NCBI GenBank assembly: GCA_000493945.1
Contig: AWNW01000001.1
Coordinates: forward strand, 62,001-126,000
Direction of reading: 5' to 3'
Origin: Candidatus Hydrogenedens terephthalaticus JGI OTU-1
GTDB taxonomy: Bacteria > Hydrogenedentota > Hydrogenedentia > Hydrogenedentales > Hydrogenedentaceae
DNA length: 64,000 nt
Shown here piece by piece: positions 27,490 to 36,086 of the stretch. A model generated the notes under the pieces. That model was not told where the DNA came from. It saw only the letters and a program-made list of their open reading frames with translations, and did no database searches. Positions within the stretch are counted from its first letter, which is position 1. Each line of letters opens with the position of its first letter. The translations under genes were made by a program, and so were the position numbers.

Positions 27490-28749
27490 ATGAGCAAGAT
27501 AAACTTATTCAAAAAATTTGTGCCATTTATAATGGTATTTGCAACTTTACACTCCTCGATTAACGCCTTTGATACAATGAGGGAAATAGGTTATTGGAAA
27601 AAAATAAGCCAGCATATAGGGCAAGGATCTATTCAAAAGATAGAAGATAATAAAGTAATTGAACAGCTCATAGACGAAACAAATAAAATTTACGAGAAAT
27701 CAAAATCCTTCGATTTAACCATGGTTTTTTTGATAGAGAATATTGGGAAATGCTTATCATCCGTCCAAGTATCATTAAACTGGGACACTGTAAAATTAAC
27801 AGTATATGCGACCCCTGAATTAGGAAGGGCTGTGTTAGAACTTTTTGAAAAAAACTACCTGAATTATTCAACGAATAAAAAATCTGAGTTATATCAGAAA
27901 ATACTTAATAAACAAATAGAAAGAGGTGTTAACTTATCATCTGATGCAAAAAACAACCAATCCGAAAGAGAAAATGAGTTTAAACTTTGTGAGGAATTGT
28001 TTGAAGGAGAGGAGACAGATTTATGTAAAGTAAAAGTTTCTTACGGGTATTATAGGTATTTTTTTCCTGAATATTGTGTTTTCGTACCGGAATTTTATGA
28101 CTATTTATGGTACATGGGTTGGCATGGACCGATAAGAAGTGGGATTTGCCTCCAGGATTATGACCTTGCTCATATTGCCCTTGTTTCTCCAGATAAATTC
28201 ATTGATGATGTAAACCGCAGCCAATTAGAAGACATAGGAAATGCTAATGAAAAAAATATCTTTTTAGCTAAAATCCCATGTTATATATCTAGAAGTCGCG
28301 GTGAAAAGTTTTTGCTTTCCCGAGTTTTCCATGCCTATGACTATTTGTTAGAACTTAATCCACAGGTAGTTGAAAAGAGAAAAGAAGATATAAAGAAAGG
28401 TGTATTGAAACATGTTATAAAGTTTATTGCTGCAAGCGATAAATTTTATTCGACATATCCTTGGCGTAAAAGTAAGGGGGGATATTATCTGCTATATGAG
28501 TTTCTTTATGCCGATTTAAAATATCGTGAACAGCTCCTGAATTTATATGAGAAATTAGGGACAAAAGAAGATATTTCAAATCTAAATAAATTAAAGGAAA
28601 ATTTTTTAAACCTACCGGTTTGGGATGAACAAGATGCCTATGGAAAAAGTTTGAGAAATACCTGCATATTTATGCAAGACCAATTTAAACAAAAAGTAGA
28701 CCAACTTATTGAAAAAATAAATGCAACAGATAACACCATACAGAGATAA
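27490..28749 (+). CDS. Unrecognised exported protein (419 aa)
   Basis: Signal peptide present (FKKFVPFIMVFATLHSSINA), probably cleaved after INA. The rest is helical, rich in Lys and Glu, with a central aromatic segment (YGYYRYFFPEYCVFVPEFYD, then YLWYMGWHGPIRSG). No known domain is recognised. It follows the 25835 gene in the same direction with AGAGGGAAAA before ATG. The shared layout (signal, helices, aromatic core) suggests the two products act together, possibly at the envelope. That is inference only. Confidence 0.7.
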   Translation: MSKINLFKKFVPFIMVFATLHSSINAFDTMREIGYWKKISQHIGQGSIQKIEDNKVIEQLIDETNKIYEKSKSFDLTMVFLIENIGKCLSSVQVSLNWDTVKLTVYATPELGRAVLELFEKNYLNYSTNKKSELYQKILNKQIERGVNLSSDAKNNQSERENEFKLCEELFEGEETDLCKVKVSYGYYRYFFPEYCVFVPEFYDYLWYMGWHGPIRSGICLQDYDLAHIALVSPDKFIDDVNRSQLEDIGNANEKNIFLAKIPCYISRSRGEKFLLSRVFHAYDYLLELNPQVVEKRKEDIKKGVLKHVIKFIAASDKFYSTYPWRKSKGGYYLLYEFLYADLKYREQLLNLYEKLGTKEDISNLNKLKENFLNLPVWDEQDAYGKSLRNTCIFMQDQFKQKVDQLIEKINATDNTIQR

Positions 28750-29027
28750 ATAAGCCCCGTAAACACTTATTGTCCAAACAAGAAAAGACTAATTGGTAAA
28801 TAGTAAGGAAGATCGGAGGAGTGGAGGAATTGTGTGAATATATAACGAAGGAACGGGAGATGATGTGTAAAAATCTAAATTTTTTCAATCCCCTCTTTAT
28901 TTATTAGCATAATGTAAACCGTTAAATACAGAATTTTTCTTTAAGTTCCATACATAGATGTTGTTTTTTTTCTTATTCGTTACAAAAAAGAAGTATATAT
29001 CTATGATAATTTATGGGAATATCTACA

Positions 29028-29040
29028 TAAATTGTTGATT
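29028..29040 (-). promoter_or_regulatory. IHF-type site in copy B
   Basis: On the minus strand AATCAACAATTTA fits the IHF consensus WATCAANNNNTTR exactly. It sits about 55-67 bp before the inferred transcription start, the usual place for IHF bending at sigma-54 promoters. The short consensus can occur by chance in AT-rich DNA. Its conservation in copy A (22340-22352) raises its weight. Confidence 0.5.
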
Positions 29041-29068
29041 TTGAGTGATTATGTTTATAAAAGTTCAA

Positions 29069-29084
29069 TGGCATGATTTTTGCA
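29069..29084 (+). promoter_or_regulatory. Sigma-54 (-24/-12) promoter for the peptide locus
   Basis: TGGCATGATTTTTGCA matches TGGCACG-N4-TTGCA at every fixed position except one (C to T after TGGCA), with the required GG-N10-GC spacing. The predicted start is near 29095, leaving a leader of about 210 bases before the first peptide. Activation would need an enhancer-binding protein, which is not encoded in this window. Confidence 0.62.
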
Positions 29085-29308
29085 AATAAAAAGAGGACAA
29101 TTAAATTATTTGCAATTGTAAAATAAATAATTAGAAATCATATATTTTTTGAATTTTTATTTAAAAATATTTTTTGAGTTTTGTATAATCATTTTGTATA
29201 ATTAAGTAACGATTAATGGTTTTGTTTGTAATAGTTGTAAAAAATATATAACTCCAATGTGCGGGGTTATATTGCTTATAACAAATAACAACATGAAAGG
29301 AGTTAGTA

Positions 29309-29416
29309 ATGATTTTAGCAGACATCCTTAACATCATTGTCAGTGTAATTGTAAAGTATTTAGCTGGTTGGCTTACCGAACAGTTGTTAGCACTTTTCGG
29401 CATAACATCAGCCTAA
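29309..29416 (+). CDS. Amphipathic peptide 1 (35 aa)
   Basis: ATG at 29309 follows AAAGGAGTTAGTA, a strong ribosome binding site; the stop is at 29414-29416. The peptide starts MILADILNIIVSVIVKYLAG and ends with a Gly-Ile-Thr-rich tail. Polar residues D5, N8, S12, K16, T23 and E24 recur every 3-4 positions among Ile, Val, Leu and one Trp, forming a single amphipathic helix with no leader. Net charge is about -1. It resembles peptide 2, 26 bp downstream, in the pattern IIV-x-V-x2-YL-x-G. No export or immunity gene is adjacent. It may be a secreted surfactant or toxin-like peptide, a leaderless bacteriocin or a membrane toxin; family unknown. Confidence 0.7.
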   Translation: MILADILNIIVSVIVKYLAGWLTEQLLALFGITSA

Positions 29417-29442
29417 ACAACTAACTGAAGGAGGGTAAAAGT

Positions 29443-29565
29443 ATGGATTTTAATTTAATATTAAAAGACATCATTGTTAAAGTAGTTGATTATTTAGTAG
29501 GCTTTGTAAGCAAAATCATAACGGATTTCTTTTCTGCATTGACAGGGAAAGAGCCTGTAGATTAA
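29443..29565 (+). CDS. Amphipathic peptide 2 (40 aa), paralogue of peptide 1
   Basis: ATG at 29443 follows GAAGGAGGGTAAAAGT, a near-ideal ribosome binding site; the stop is at 29563-29565. The peptide starts MDFNLILKDIIVKVVDYLVG and ends LTGKEPVD. Charged residues D2, K8, D9, K13, D16, K24 and D28 fall on one helical face, and Ile, Val, Leu and Phe on the other. Net charge is about -2. The general pattern recalls delta-hemolysin and phenol-soluble modulins of staphylococci, without sequence homology that I can claim. A dedicated terminator follows 18 bases after the stop. Confidence 0.75.
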   Translation: MDFNLILKDIIVKVVDYLVGFVSKIITDFFSALTGKEPVD

Positions 29566-29583
29566 TTAATTGAAAAGTTTATA

Positions 29584-29623
29584 AATAGCACATGGTGGAA
29601 AAATCCACTGTGTGCTATTTTTT
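29584..29623 (+). terminator. Rho-independent terminator after the twin peptides
   Basis: AATAGCACATGGTGGA pairs with TCCACTGTGTGCTATT through a 16-bp stem with two G-U pairs and a 4-base A loop, followed by a run of T. It ends the peptide transcript only 19 bp before the GH5 start codon, so GH5 would need read-through or a promoter inside the peptide region. Confidence 0.9.
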
Positions 29624-29641
29624 AAATTTAAAGGGATTTTT

Positions 29642-30802
29642 ATGGAGCGAAGAACCTTTTTAGGGCAAGTATTTTTCGCATTTCCTATATTAAATATATT
29701 GAAATCCGTTTTTTCAGAAGGGGTGGATAATCAAAGTGGAAGAGGGATTAATGAAAAATTAGTAGATGATGGGAAAAATATATGGGGCAAATTTTTTGGA
29801 TTTAATTTATTGAATTATTTTATGGTTCATGGGAAGAAACCGTTTGAGGAAGAAGAATTTGCTCTTCTTCATCGTTTGGGCTTTAATTTTGTGCGATTGC
29901 CTATGGACTATCGGTGCTGGACTGATGAGAAGTCCTTATATCAGATACGGGAAGAGGATTTGAAAGAAATAGATAAAGCCATTGAGTTTGGCAAAAAATA
30001 TAATGTGCATGTTTGTTTGAATTTTCACCGTGCTCCGGGGTGGACTGTGGCAAAACCTGATGAAGCAATGAATTTGTGGGAGGATGAGGAGGCTCAAAAA
30101 GTCTGTTGTTATCACTGGCAAACTTTTGCGAGGCGCTATAAAGATATTTCTCCAATGCAATTGAGTTTTAATCTTTTGAATGAACCTGGAAATGTTTCAG
30201 CAGAAAAACATAAGAATGTTATAAGCAAATTAGTAGATGCTATCCGCAGTGGGGATGAAAAAAGACCTATTCATTGCGATGGAAGATTTTGGGGTGCTAT
30301 ACCTCCAGAAGAATTGTCCGATTTAGGTATTATTGCAAACTTACATATGTATAAACCCTTTACAGTTACGCATTATAAAGCCTCATGGGCAGGGCAATGG
30401 GATAATGTCCCTGTTCCTGACTATCCATATAAGGAGGGAGATTTTGTATGGGACAAGGAAGGAATTCGGGAGAGAGTAATTAACCCATGGAAAAAACTTG
30501 AAGATAAAGGGATACCGGTGTTCGTTGGCGAATTTGGAGCATTTAATCAAACCCCGCATAAGGCTGTGATGAGATGGTTAGAGGATACATTGAGTTTATT
30601 CCGTGAAGCGGGATGGGGTTGGTCTATGTGGAATTTTAAAGGATCTTTTGGACCGATTAATTCGGATAGAATGGATGTTGAGTATGAGGAATGGGAAGGG
30701 AATAAAGTTGACAGGCAAATGTTAACATTACTTCAAAAGTTTATACCTAAAAGTAGTTTTTTGATAGGAATTTTGTGTTACTCTTATTTCGTTTATTTTT
30801 AA
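29642..30802 (+). CDS. GH5-family glycoside hydrolase (cellulase-type)
   Basis: Start at ATG 29642 with AAAGGGA upstream; the frame runs back to 29612 through the terminator. The 386-aa protein begins MERRTFLGQVFFAFPIL, a signal with twin-arginine character. The GH5 barrel has FNFVRLPMDYRCW, the histidine region LNFHRAPGW, acid/base E181 in NLLNEPG, and nucleophile E297 in VFVGEFGAF, then WGWSMWNFKG. It should cut beta-1,4 or similar glucans. Oddly, it ends with a hydrophobic tail (FLIGILCYSYFVYF) that could anchor the C-terminus in a membrane. Confidence 0.9.
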   Translation: MERRTFLGQVFFAFPILNILKSVFSEGVDNQSGRGINEKLVDDGKNIWGKFFGFNLLNYFMVHGKKPFEEEEFALLHRLGFNFVRLPMDYRCWTDEKSLYQIREEDLKEIDKAIEFGKKYNVHVCLNFHRAPGWTVAKPDEAMNLWEDEEAQKVCCYHWQTFARRYKDISPMQLSFNLLNEPGNVSAEKHKNVISKLVDAIRSGDEKRPIHCDGRFWGAIPPEELSDLGIIANLHMYKPFTVTHYKASWAGQWDNVPVPDYPYKEGDFVWDKEGIRERVINPWKKLEDKGIPVFVGEFGAFNQTPHKAVMRWLEDTLSLFREAGWGWSMWNFKGSFGPINSDRMDVEYEEWEGNKVDRQMLTLLQKFIPKSSFLIGILCYSYFVYF

Positions 30803-30931
30803 TAATTTATACAAGCCTGTCAGATTTTTATCTTTTACATAAATATCTTCTATAATATGAAAACTTTTATTTTTCTTCTGCGGTTCTTAAGTAAGTGCAC
30901 AGAATAGAAAGAAGACATATAAGGAAGTAAA

Positions 30932-31993
30932 ATGAGTGTAGCCATAATAACGGGTTCAGGCGGCTTAATAGGTTCTGCCTCAGTTCGGCGTTTTGCTAAA
31001 GAGAATTTTACAATTGTTGGGATTGATAATGATTTTCGTTCCTATTTTTTTGGTGAGGAGGCAAGTACCCGCTGGTCGGTAGAAAAACTAAAGGAAGAAT
31101 TTTCCAATTACCATCATTATAATGTAGATATTCGTGATTATAATGAATTGGAAAAGATTTTTAATGAATATCAGAAAGATATTTCTATAGTTATACATAC
31201 GGCGGCACAGCCCAGTCATGATTGGGCGGCAAAGGAACCGTTCACTGATTTTGGAGTAAATGCTTTAGGGACATTGAATTTACTGGAATTAACACGAAAG
31301 TATGCAATTCATGCGGTATTTATTTTTACTTCTACTAATAAAGTGTATGGAGACCTTCCTAATTTTTTGCCTTTAATAGAGCAGGAGACACGGTGGGAAG
31401 TAGAACCGAGCCATCCCTGGGCAAGGTATGGAATTGATGAAACAATGAGTATTGACCAGAGCCAGCATTCTATTTTTGGAGCGTCAAAGGTTGCTGCGGA
31501 TGTTATGACGCAAGAATATGGCAGATATTTTGGAATGAAAACGGCTATATTCCGTGGGGGATGTCTAACAGGTCCTCAACATGCGGGAGCAGAATTGCAT
31601 GGATTTCTTGCTTACTTGATGAAATGTGCAATGACAGGCAGGGAATATCGGATATATGGGTATAAAGGAAAGCAAGTCCGAGATAATATTCATGCGAATG
31701 ACCTTGTAGAATGTTTTTGGGAGGTGTATAAATCACCTCGTGTTGCTGAGGTTTATAATATAGGAGGTAGTAGACACAGTAATTGTTCTTTGCTGGAAGC
31801 GATAAAGATGAGCGAAGAAATTGTCGGGAAGAAGATGAATTATGTATATGTAGACCAGCCAAGAAGAGGTGACCATATCTGGTGGATAAGTGATGTGAGG
31901 AAGTTTCAAAATCATTACCCGCAATGGAAATATAAATATGATATACGCAAGATATTAGAGGAGATTTATTATGGCCTCAAAGGCCGAGTATGA
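30932..31993 (+). CDS. NAD-dependent nucleotide-sugar epimerase (CDP-paratose/tyvelose epimerase-like)
   Basis: A 353-aa extended short-chain dehydrogenase. The Rossmann start is [18 protein letters not shown], with D at VGIDND. The catalytic Thr/Ser-Tyr-Lys region is changed relative to common epimerases: [15 protein letters not shown] gives the S/T, and [20 protein letters not shown] carries the Lys. GASK in place of YxxxK is typical of CDP-tyvelose 2-epimerases. [17 protein letters not shown] also fits that branch. It makes a deoxy- or epimerised sugar nucleotide, presumably for a surface glycan. Its end overlaps the glycosyltransferase gene by 23 bp, indicating translational coupling. Confidence 0.85.
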   Translation: MSVAIITGSGGLIGSASVRRFAKENFTIVGIDNDFRSYFFGEEASTRWSVEKLKEEFSNYHHYNVDIRDYNELEKIFNEYQKDISIVIHTAAQPSHDWAAKEPFTDFGVNALGTLNLLELTRKYAIHAVFIFTSTNKVYGDLPNFLPLIEQETRWEVEPSHPWARYGIDETMSIDQSQHSIFGASKVAADVMTQEYGRYFGMKTAIFRGGCLTGPQHAGAELHGFLAYLMKCAMTGREYRIYGYKGKQVRDNIHANDLVECFWEVYKSPRVAEVYNIGGSRHSNCSLLEAIKMSEEIVGKKMNYVYVDQPRRGDHIWWISDVRKFQNHYPQWKYKYDIRKILEEIYYGLKGRV

Positions 31994-32768
31994 TTTATGT
32001 GCGATAACGAAGAATACGCTTTTATACTCTATTGTTATTCCCGCACATAACGAAGAAAAGAATATATTGCCGACAGTAGAAGAATTAATTCAAGAGTTGC
32101 GGAGGGAGAATATTCCTTTTGAAATTGTAATTGTAAACGATAATAGCACGGACAATACGCTTCAGATGATTAAGGAAATGAGTAAGCAATATCCGGAAAT
32201 TGTTCCTGTAGATAATCCGTTGCCCGGTGGTTTGGGTCGTGCTATTCGTAGTGGATTAAAAAATGTTAAAGGTGATGTAATTGCCATTGTAATGGCAGAC
32301 CGTTCCGATGACCCGAAGGATATTATTCGTTGCTATCGAAAAATTGAGGAAGGATATGATTGTGTATTTGGTTCTCGTTTTCGAAAAGGAAGTGTAGTTA
32401 CACATTACCCCCAGGTGAAGTTAATTGCCAATCGAATTGTTAATAAATTTTTACAAATACTTTTTTTAACCCGTTTTAATGATTTAACCAATGCGTTTAA
32501 GGTATATCGCCGTCATGTGATAGAAAGCATTAGTCCCTTACAATCGGCACACTTCAATATAACTATTGAGATGTCATTATCTGCACTCATTCGTAAATAT
32601 AAGATTGCAGAAATTCCGATTTCATGGTATGGAAGAACATGGGGACAATCTAAATTAAAACTTCGGGAAATGGGAAGAAGATATTTATGTACCATGTTAA
32701 TGATTTGGTTTGAGCGATTGTTAATTCTGGACGATATTATGAAGGAGAAGAACCATCCTTCACGATAA
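31971..32768 (+). CDS. Family 2 glycosyltransferase (dolichol-phosphate mannosyltransferase-like)
   Basis: A 265-aa GT-A enzyme. It shows [19 protein letters not shown], the nucleotide-binding VNDNSTDNT, the metal-site region ADRSDDP and [10 protein letters not shown], as in DPM1-like transferases that load a sugar onto a polyprenyl phosphate. There are no C-terminal membrane helices. The start lies inside the upstream epimerase gene (23-bp overlap), so the two probably work in the same glycan pathway. Confidence 0.88.
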   Translation: MASKAEYDLCAITKNTLLYSIVIPAHNEEKNILPTVEELIQELRRENIPFEIVIVNDNSTDNTLQMIKEMSKQYPEIVPVDNPLPGGLGRAIRSGLKNVKGDVIAIVMADRSDDPKDIIRCYRKIEEGYDCVFGSRFRKGSVVTHYPQVKLIANRIVNKFLQILFLTRFNDLTNAFKVYRRHVIESISPLQSAHFNITIEMSLSALIRKYKIAEIPISWYGRTWGQSKLKLREMGRRYLCTMLMIWFERLLILDDIMKEKNHPSR

Positions 32769-32781
32769 AAATTTTTCCATG

Positions 32782-33588
32782 CTATTTTTTCATTTTTTGT
32801 CGGAATAACTCCCATTCGGGTTCATTTTCAAAAATCCAGTGGTAATAATCTTTCTGTTTTAAATTTGAACCTGCTTCTTCATCTGCTACAAATATACAAT
32901 TAGGATGTAATTGTAGTGCTGTAGCAGAAATCATAGCGGTAAATGGACCTTCGACTGATTCAGCAAGTATTTTACTTTTGTGTTTTCCTGTTACCAATAC
33001 TATGCATTCGTTGGCTTCAAGAATAGTTCCTACTCCCATAGTTATAGCTCTTTTGGGCATTTCTTCTGGATTGGGGAATAGATGTTTATTTTGTTCAATC
33101 GTTATCGGCGATAATGCCTTTTCTCGAGTTCTTGAAAACATAGATGATAATGGTTCGTTAAAACCTATATGCCCGGACTCTCCGATGCTCAATAATTGCA
33201 GGTCTATACCTCCAAAATCTTTTATCTTTTCCTCATATTCTTTGCATTCTTTTTTTATGTCCGTAGCCATACCGTTAGGAATATGTGTATTCCGCAAGTC
33301 AATGTTTATATGGCGAAAGAAAGTGTTATACATAAAGTAATGATATGACCCCGGATGTTCTGGTGATATTCCTATGTATTCATCTAAATTAAAAGTTACT
33401 GCAAGTGAGAAGTCGAGGTTTTCCTGTTTATACATTTCTATTAGTCGTTGATATAAAGGTACCATGGTTCTACCTGTGGCAAGACCCAGGACTAAATGTG
33501 GCTTTTTCCTCAGTCTTTCTGCGATAATATAGCCAACGAGTTCAACAGCGTCACGAGAAGTCGGTTGAATAATAACTTGCATAAACAA
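32782..33588 (-). CDS. nagB: Glucosamine-6-phosphate deaminase
   Basis: Converts glucosamine-6-phosphate to fructose-6-phosphate and ammonia in amino-sugar use. The 268-aa protein shows the NagB signatures LGLATGRTMVPLYQRL, AVTFNLDEYIGI, SIGESGHIGFNEP and TMGVGTILEANECIVLVTG, with length close to E. coli NagB. It is monocistronic and convergent with the glycosyltransferase gene. ATG 33588 and an alternative at 33582 (residue 3) are both possible. Confidence 0.96.
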   Translation of the reverse strand: MFMQVIIQPTSRDAVELVGYIIAERLRKKPHLVLGLATGRTMVPLYQRLIEMYKQENLDFSLAVTFNLDEYIGISPEHPGSYHYFMYNTFFRHINIDLRNTHIPNGMATDIKKECKEYEEKIKDFGGIDLQLLSIGESGHIGFNEPLSSMFSRTREKALSPITIEQNKHLFPNPEEMPKRAITMGVGTILEANECIVLVTGKHKSKILAESVEGPFTAMISATALQLHPNCIFVADEEAGSNLKQKDYYHWIFENEPEWELFRQKMKK

Positions 33589-33627
33589 ATTTCCTTATAA
33601 TTGAAAGTATTAAAATAGGTATAAATC

Positions 33628-34275
33628 ATGAAAAAAGTATATACAACTACTGAAGAAGTATTCCACGCCCTTACCCATGGACTTGCTGCGGGATTAAGTA
33701 TAGCAGGTTTTGTGGTGATGTTAATATTGGCAATTCAGAAAGAAGAACCGTGGACCCTTGCAGGAGTTATAACTTTCGGTATCGCTTTAATTTTGCTATA
33801 TTTGAGTTCAACTTTATATCATTCCTTCCCACAGGGAAAGATTAAAAGATTTTTTCAGTTTATGGACCATGCTTGCATTTATGTGTTGATTGCGGGTACT
33901 TATACTCCGTTTTTGCTGGTATATATGCGGGGCCCCTGGGGTTGGTCGCTTTTTGCTTCCCTCTGGATACTTACTTTGTTAGGATTTGTATTTAAGATTT
34001 TCTTTATTGGCAAATGGAACCGTCTGGCTACTTTTATTTACATACTTATGGGTTGGATAGCCATTATAGCGGTAAAACCTGCAATTCAAATGATACCTGC
34101 CGGTGCTTTATTGCTTATGCTTATTGGTGGAATTTTATATACCGGAGGAACTTTCTTCTACTTGTGGGAGCGATTACCCTTTCATCATGTAATATGGCAC
34201 TTATTTGTTATGGGGGGAAGTCTAATCCATTTTTTATGTGTGTATTTATATATCCTCGCTCAAAACGCTTCATGA
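33628..34275 (+). CDS. Hemolysin III / YqfA-type membrane protein
   Basis: A 215-aa PAQR-related protein with seven predicted membrane helices. The family pattern is clear: EEVFHALTHGLAAGLSIAG at the start, LYLSSTLYHSFPQGKIKRFF and FMDHACIYVLIAGTYTPF in the middle, and FHHVIWHLFVMGGSLIHF near the end. Its H, D and S residues form the presumed metal site. The physiological role is unclear; homologues affect membrane energetics or lipids. It diverges from nagB with 39 bp between. Confidence 0.93.
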   Translation: MKKVYTTTEEVFHALTHGLAAGLSIAGFVVMLILAIQKEEPWTLAGVITFGIALILLYLSSTLYHSFPQGKIKRFFQFMDHACIYVLIAGTYTPFLLVYMRGPWGWSLFASLWILTLLGFVFKIFFIGKWNRLATFIYILMGWIAIIAVKPAIQMIPAGALLLMLIGGILYTGGTFFYLWERLPFHHVIWHLFVMGGSLIHFLCVYLYILAQNAS

Positions 34276-34303
34276 AAATGTCAATTTTGTGATTTTTCCT
34301 TTC

Positions 34304-35494
34304 TTACAGGACTTTGCTGATGGCGTCGGTTAATCGGTCTATATTATTTGTTGTAATTCCGGCAACATTAATCCTTCCGGAATTAACAATATATATGGAA
34401 AATTCTTCTCTCAGTCGGAGAACCTGGTCTTTTGTTAAGCCTGAAAAGGAAAACATTCCCTTTTGTTTCTCAATGAAACTAAAATCTTGAGTAACACCTT
34501 TTTCTTTTAATTTTTCAACAAACAATTTCCGCATGCTTTTTATCCGTGTACACATTTCCTGAACTTCTTTTTCCCATTCCTTGCGGAGTTCCTCAGAATT
34601 TAAGATAGTATGAACGATATAAGCACCATGCGCAGGCGGATTGGAGTAATTGGTTCGAATAACAACTTTCATCTGGCTTAGAACTTTCTGGCAAGTTTCG
34701 CTGGTACCACATACACCAATCAACGCTCCACACCGTTCGTTATATAAACCAAAATTTTTGGAAAAAGAACTGCAAATAAAAACTTCGGGAACATTATTAA
34801 CGATGATTCTTACTCCTTTTGCATCTTCTTCCAATCCATCTCCTAACCCTTGGTATGCAAAATCAATCAAAGGGAGAATGCCTCTTGTTTTAATTACATT
34901 AGCAACGGTATTCCACTGTTCTTCATTTAAATCAATTCCTGTTGGGTTATGACAACAGCCATGTAGCAAAACAATGTCCCCTTCAGGAATGGCTTCTAAT
35001 GTGGACAGCATTTTATCCCAATCAAGGTCGTGAGTTTCCGCGTTGTAGTAAGGATAAGTTTCAATTTCAAATCCTGCTAATTGAAATATTTTTGCGTGAT
35101 TTTCCCATGTTGGATTACTTATCCATATTTTTTTGCTTCCGATATTTGTTTTGATTAAGTCTGCAAAAACTCGTAAAGCGGATGTTCCACCTACAGTCTG
35201 AACAGTTGCTACCCTTTTATCCAATACACAGGGATTATCCTTTCCTAAAACCAGGTTCTGTACTTGTTCACAAAATTCAGGAGACCCTGAAATAGGAAGA
35301 TAACTTTTTGTCTGTTCTTTTTCCAATAAGATTTTTTCAGCTTTTTTTACTGTGTTGAAAATGGGAGTTTTATTGGAGTTATCTTTATAAACTCCCACCC
35401 CTAAATTTATTTTTTCAGGATTACTATCTTTTAGAAATGCTTCGGTTAATCCCAGAATAGGGTCTGGAGGAGCCATTTTAAATCTTTCCAACAT
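34304..35494 (-). CDS. Class I aspartate/aromatic-amino-acid aminotransferase
   Basis: A 396-aa PLP enzyme of the AspC/TyrB type. Markers are INLGVGVYKDNSNKTPIF, YLPISGSPEFCEQV, HGCCHNPTGIDLNEEQW, and the PLP lysine in CSSFSKNFGLYNERCGAL. It exchanges amino groups between aspartate or aromatic amino acids and 2-oxoglutarate; the exact preference cannot be read by eye. It lies 44 bp after the PpiC gene in a minus-strand series with the GspF-like gene. That grouping is probably only positional. Confidence 0.93.
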   Translation of the reverse strand: MLERFKMAPPDPILGLTEAFLKDSNPEKINLGVGVYKDNSNKTPIFNTVKKAEKILLEKEQTKSYLPISGSPEFCEQVQNLVLGKDNPCVLDKRVATVQTVGGTSALRVFADLIKTNIGSKKIWISNPTWENHAKIFQLAGFEIETYPYYNAETHDLDWDKMLSTLEAIPEGDIVLLHGCCHNPTGIDLNEEQWNTVANVIKTRGILPLIDFAYQGLGDGLEEDAKGVRIIVNNVPEVFICSSFSKNFGLYNERCGALIGVCGTSETCQKVLSQMKVVIRTNYSNPPAHGAYIVHTILNSEELRKEWEKEVQEMCTRIKSMRKLFVEKLKEKGVTQDFSFIEKQKGMFSFSGLTKDQVLRLREEFSIYIVNSGRINVAGITTNNIDRLTDAISKVL

Positions 35495-35538
35495 ACTTTC
35501 CCCTTTCTCTTATTGGTTTTATTCTTATTATTTTTTAT

Positions 35539-36063
35539 TTATCTTTTATTTTCTTCGATACTTTTACGTGCTTTTTCGTCCAACTCCAATTCATAGCGGT
35601 CTACTTCTGTTAAGTGTCTATCTGTTACGATGATGATATGAAAACCGTATTTGGTTTCAATTATATCGCTTAATTGTCCGATAGGAGCAGACCAAACATA
35701 ACTTTCGAAGGGAGGTTCAAAGGAATTTCGTCCATAATATCCCAAGTCTCCTCCGCGTCTTGCACTTGCAGGGTCGTTTGAATAATCTTTTGCAAGTTTT
35801 TCAAATGATTCACCCCGAGCAATACGCTGTTTTAGTTCTGTTATAAGTTCCAAAGCCCTTTGACGGTCGGCAGGGTCATTAGGAGAAAATTTAATGAGTA
35901 TATGCTTTGCACGGACATACGAAGTTTTAGGCTTTATATGTCCTGCCATCCAGATAATAGCGACCATGATAACAAAAAGAAGAATAATCCCGCCCCAAAT
36001 ATATTTTGTCCAATCTTTAGGTTCTTCTGGGGGGAGGTCATCTTTGTAAATCGTTTCTCTCAT
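35539..36063 (-). CDS. Membrane-anchored PpiC-type peptidyl-prolyl isomerase
   Basis: A 174-aa parvulin with one N-terminal membrane helix (YIWGGIILLFVIMVAIIWMA). The rotamase domain begins VRAKHILIKFSP and includes DPASARRGGDLGYYGRN and the terminal YGFHIIIVTDR. It should help fold proteins outside the cytoplasmic membrane. It is 23 bp downstream of the GspF-like gene, so the two may be cotranscribed. Confidence 0.93.
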   Translation of the reverse strand: MRETIYKDDLPPEEPKDWTKYIWGGIILLFVIMVAIIWMAGHIKPKTSYVRAKHILIKFSPNDPADRQRALELITELKQRIARGESFEKLAKDYSNDPASARRGGDLGYYGRNSFEPPFESYVWSAPIGQLSDIIETKYGFHIIIVTDRHLTEVDRYELELDEKARKSIEENKR

Positions 36064-36086
36064 ACTTTATCCCGATTCCTTATTAT

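Larger units (their letters stand above)
28943..29084 (+). repeat. Dispersed element, copy B (upstream of the twin-peptide locus)
   Basis: About 140 bp similar to 22262-22396, with 48 identical bases at 29017-29064. It carries an IHF-like site and an intact -24/-12 promoter (separate entries). The surrounding gap 28750-29308 has no other gene. A short palindrome GTTATA-TTGCT-TATAAC lies at 29266-29282, 26 bp before the first peptide gene. Confidence 0.85.
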
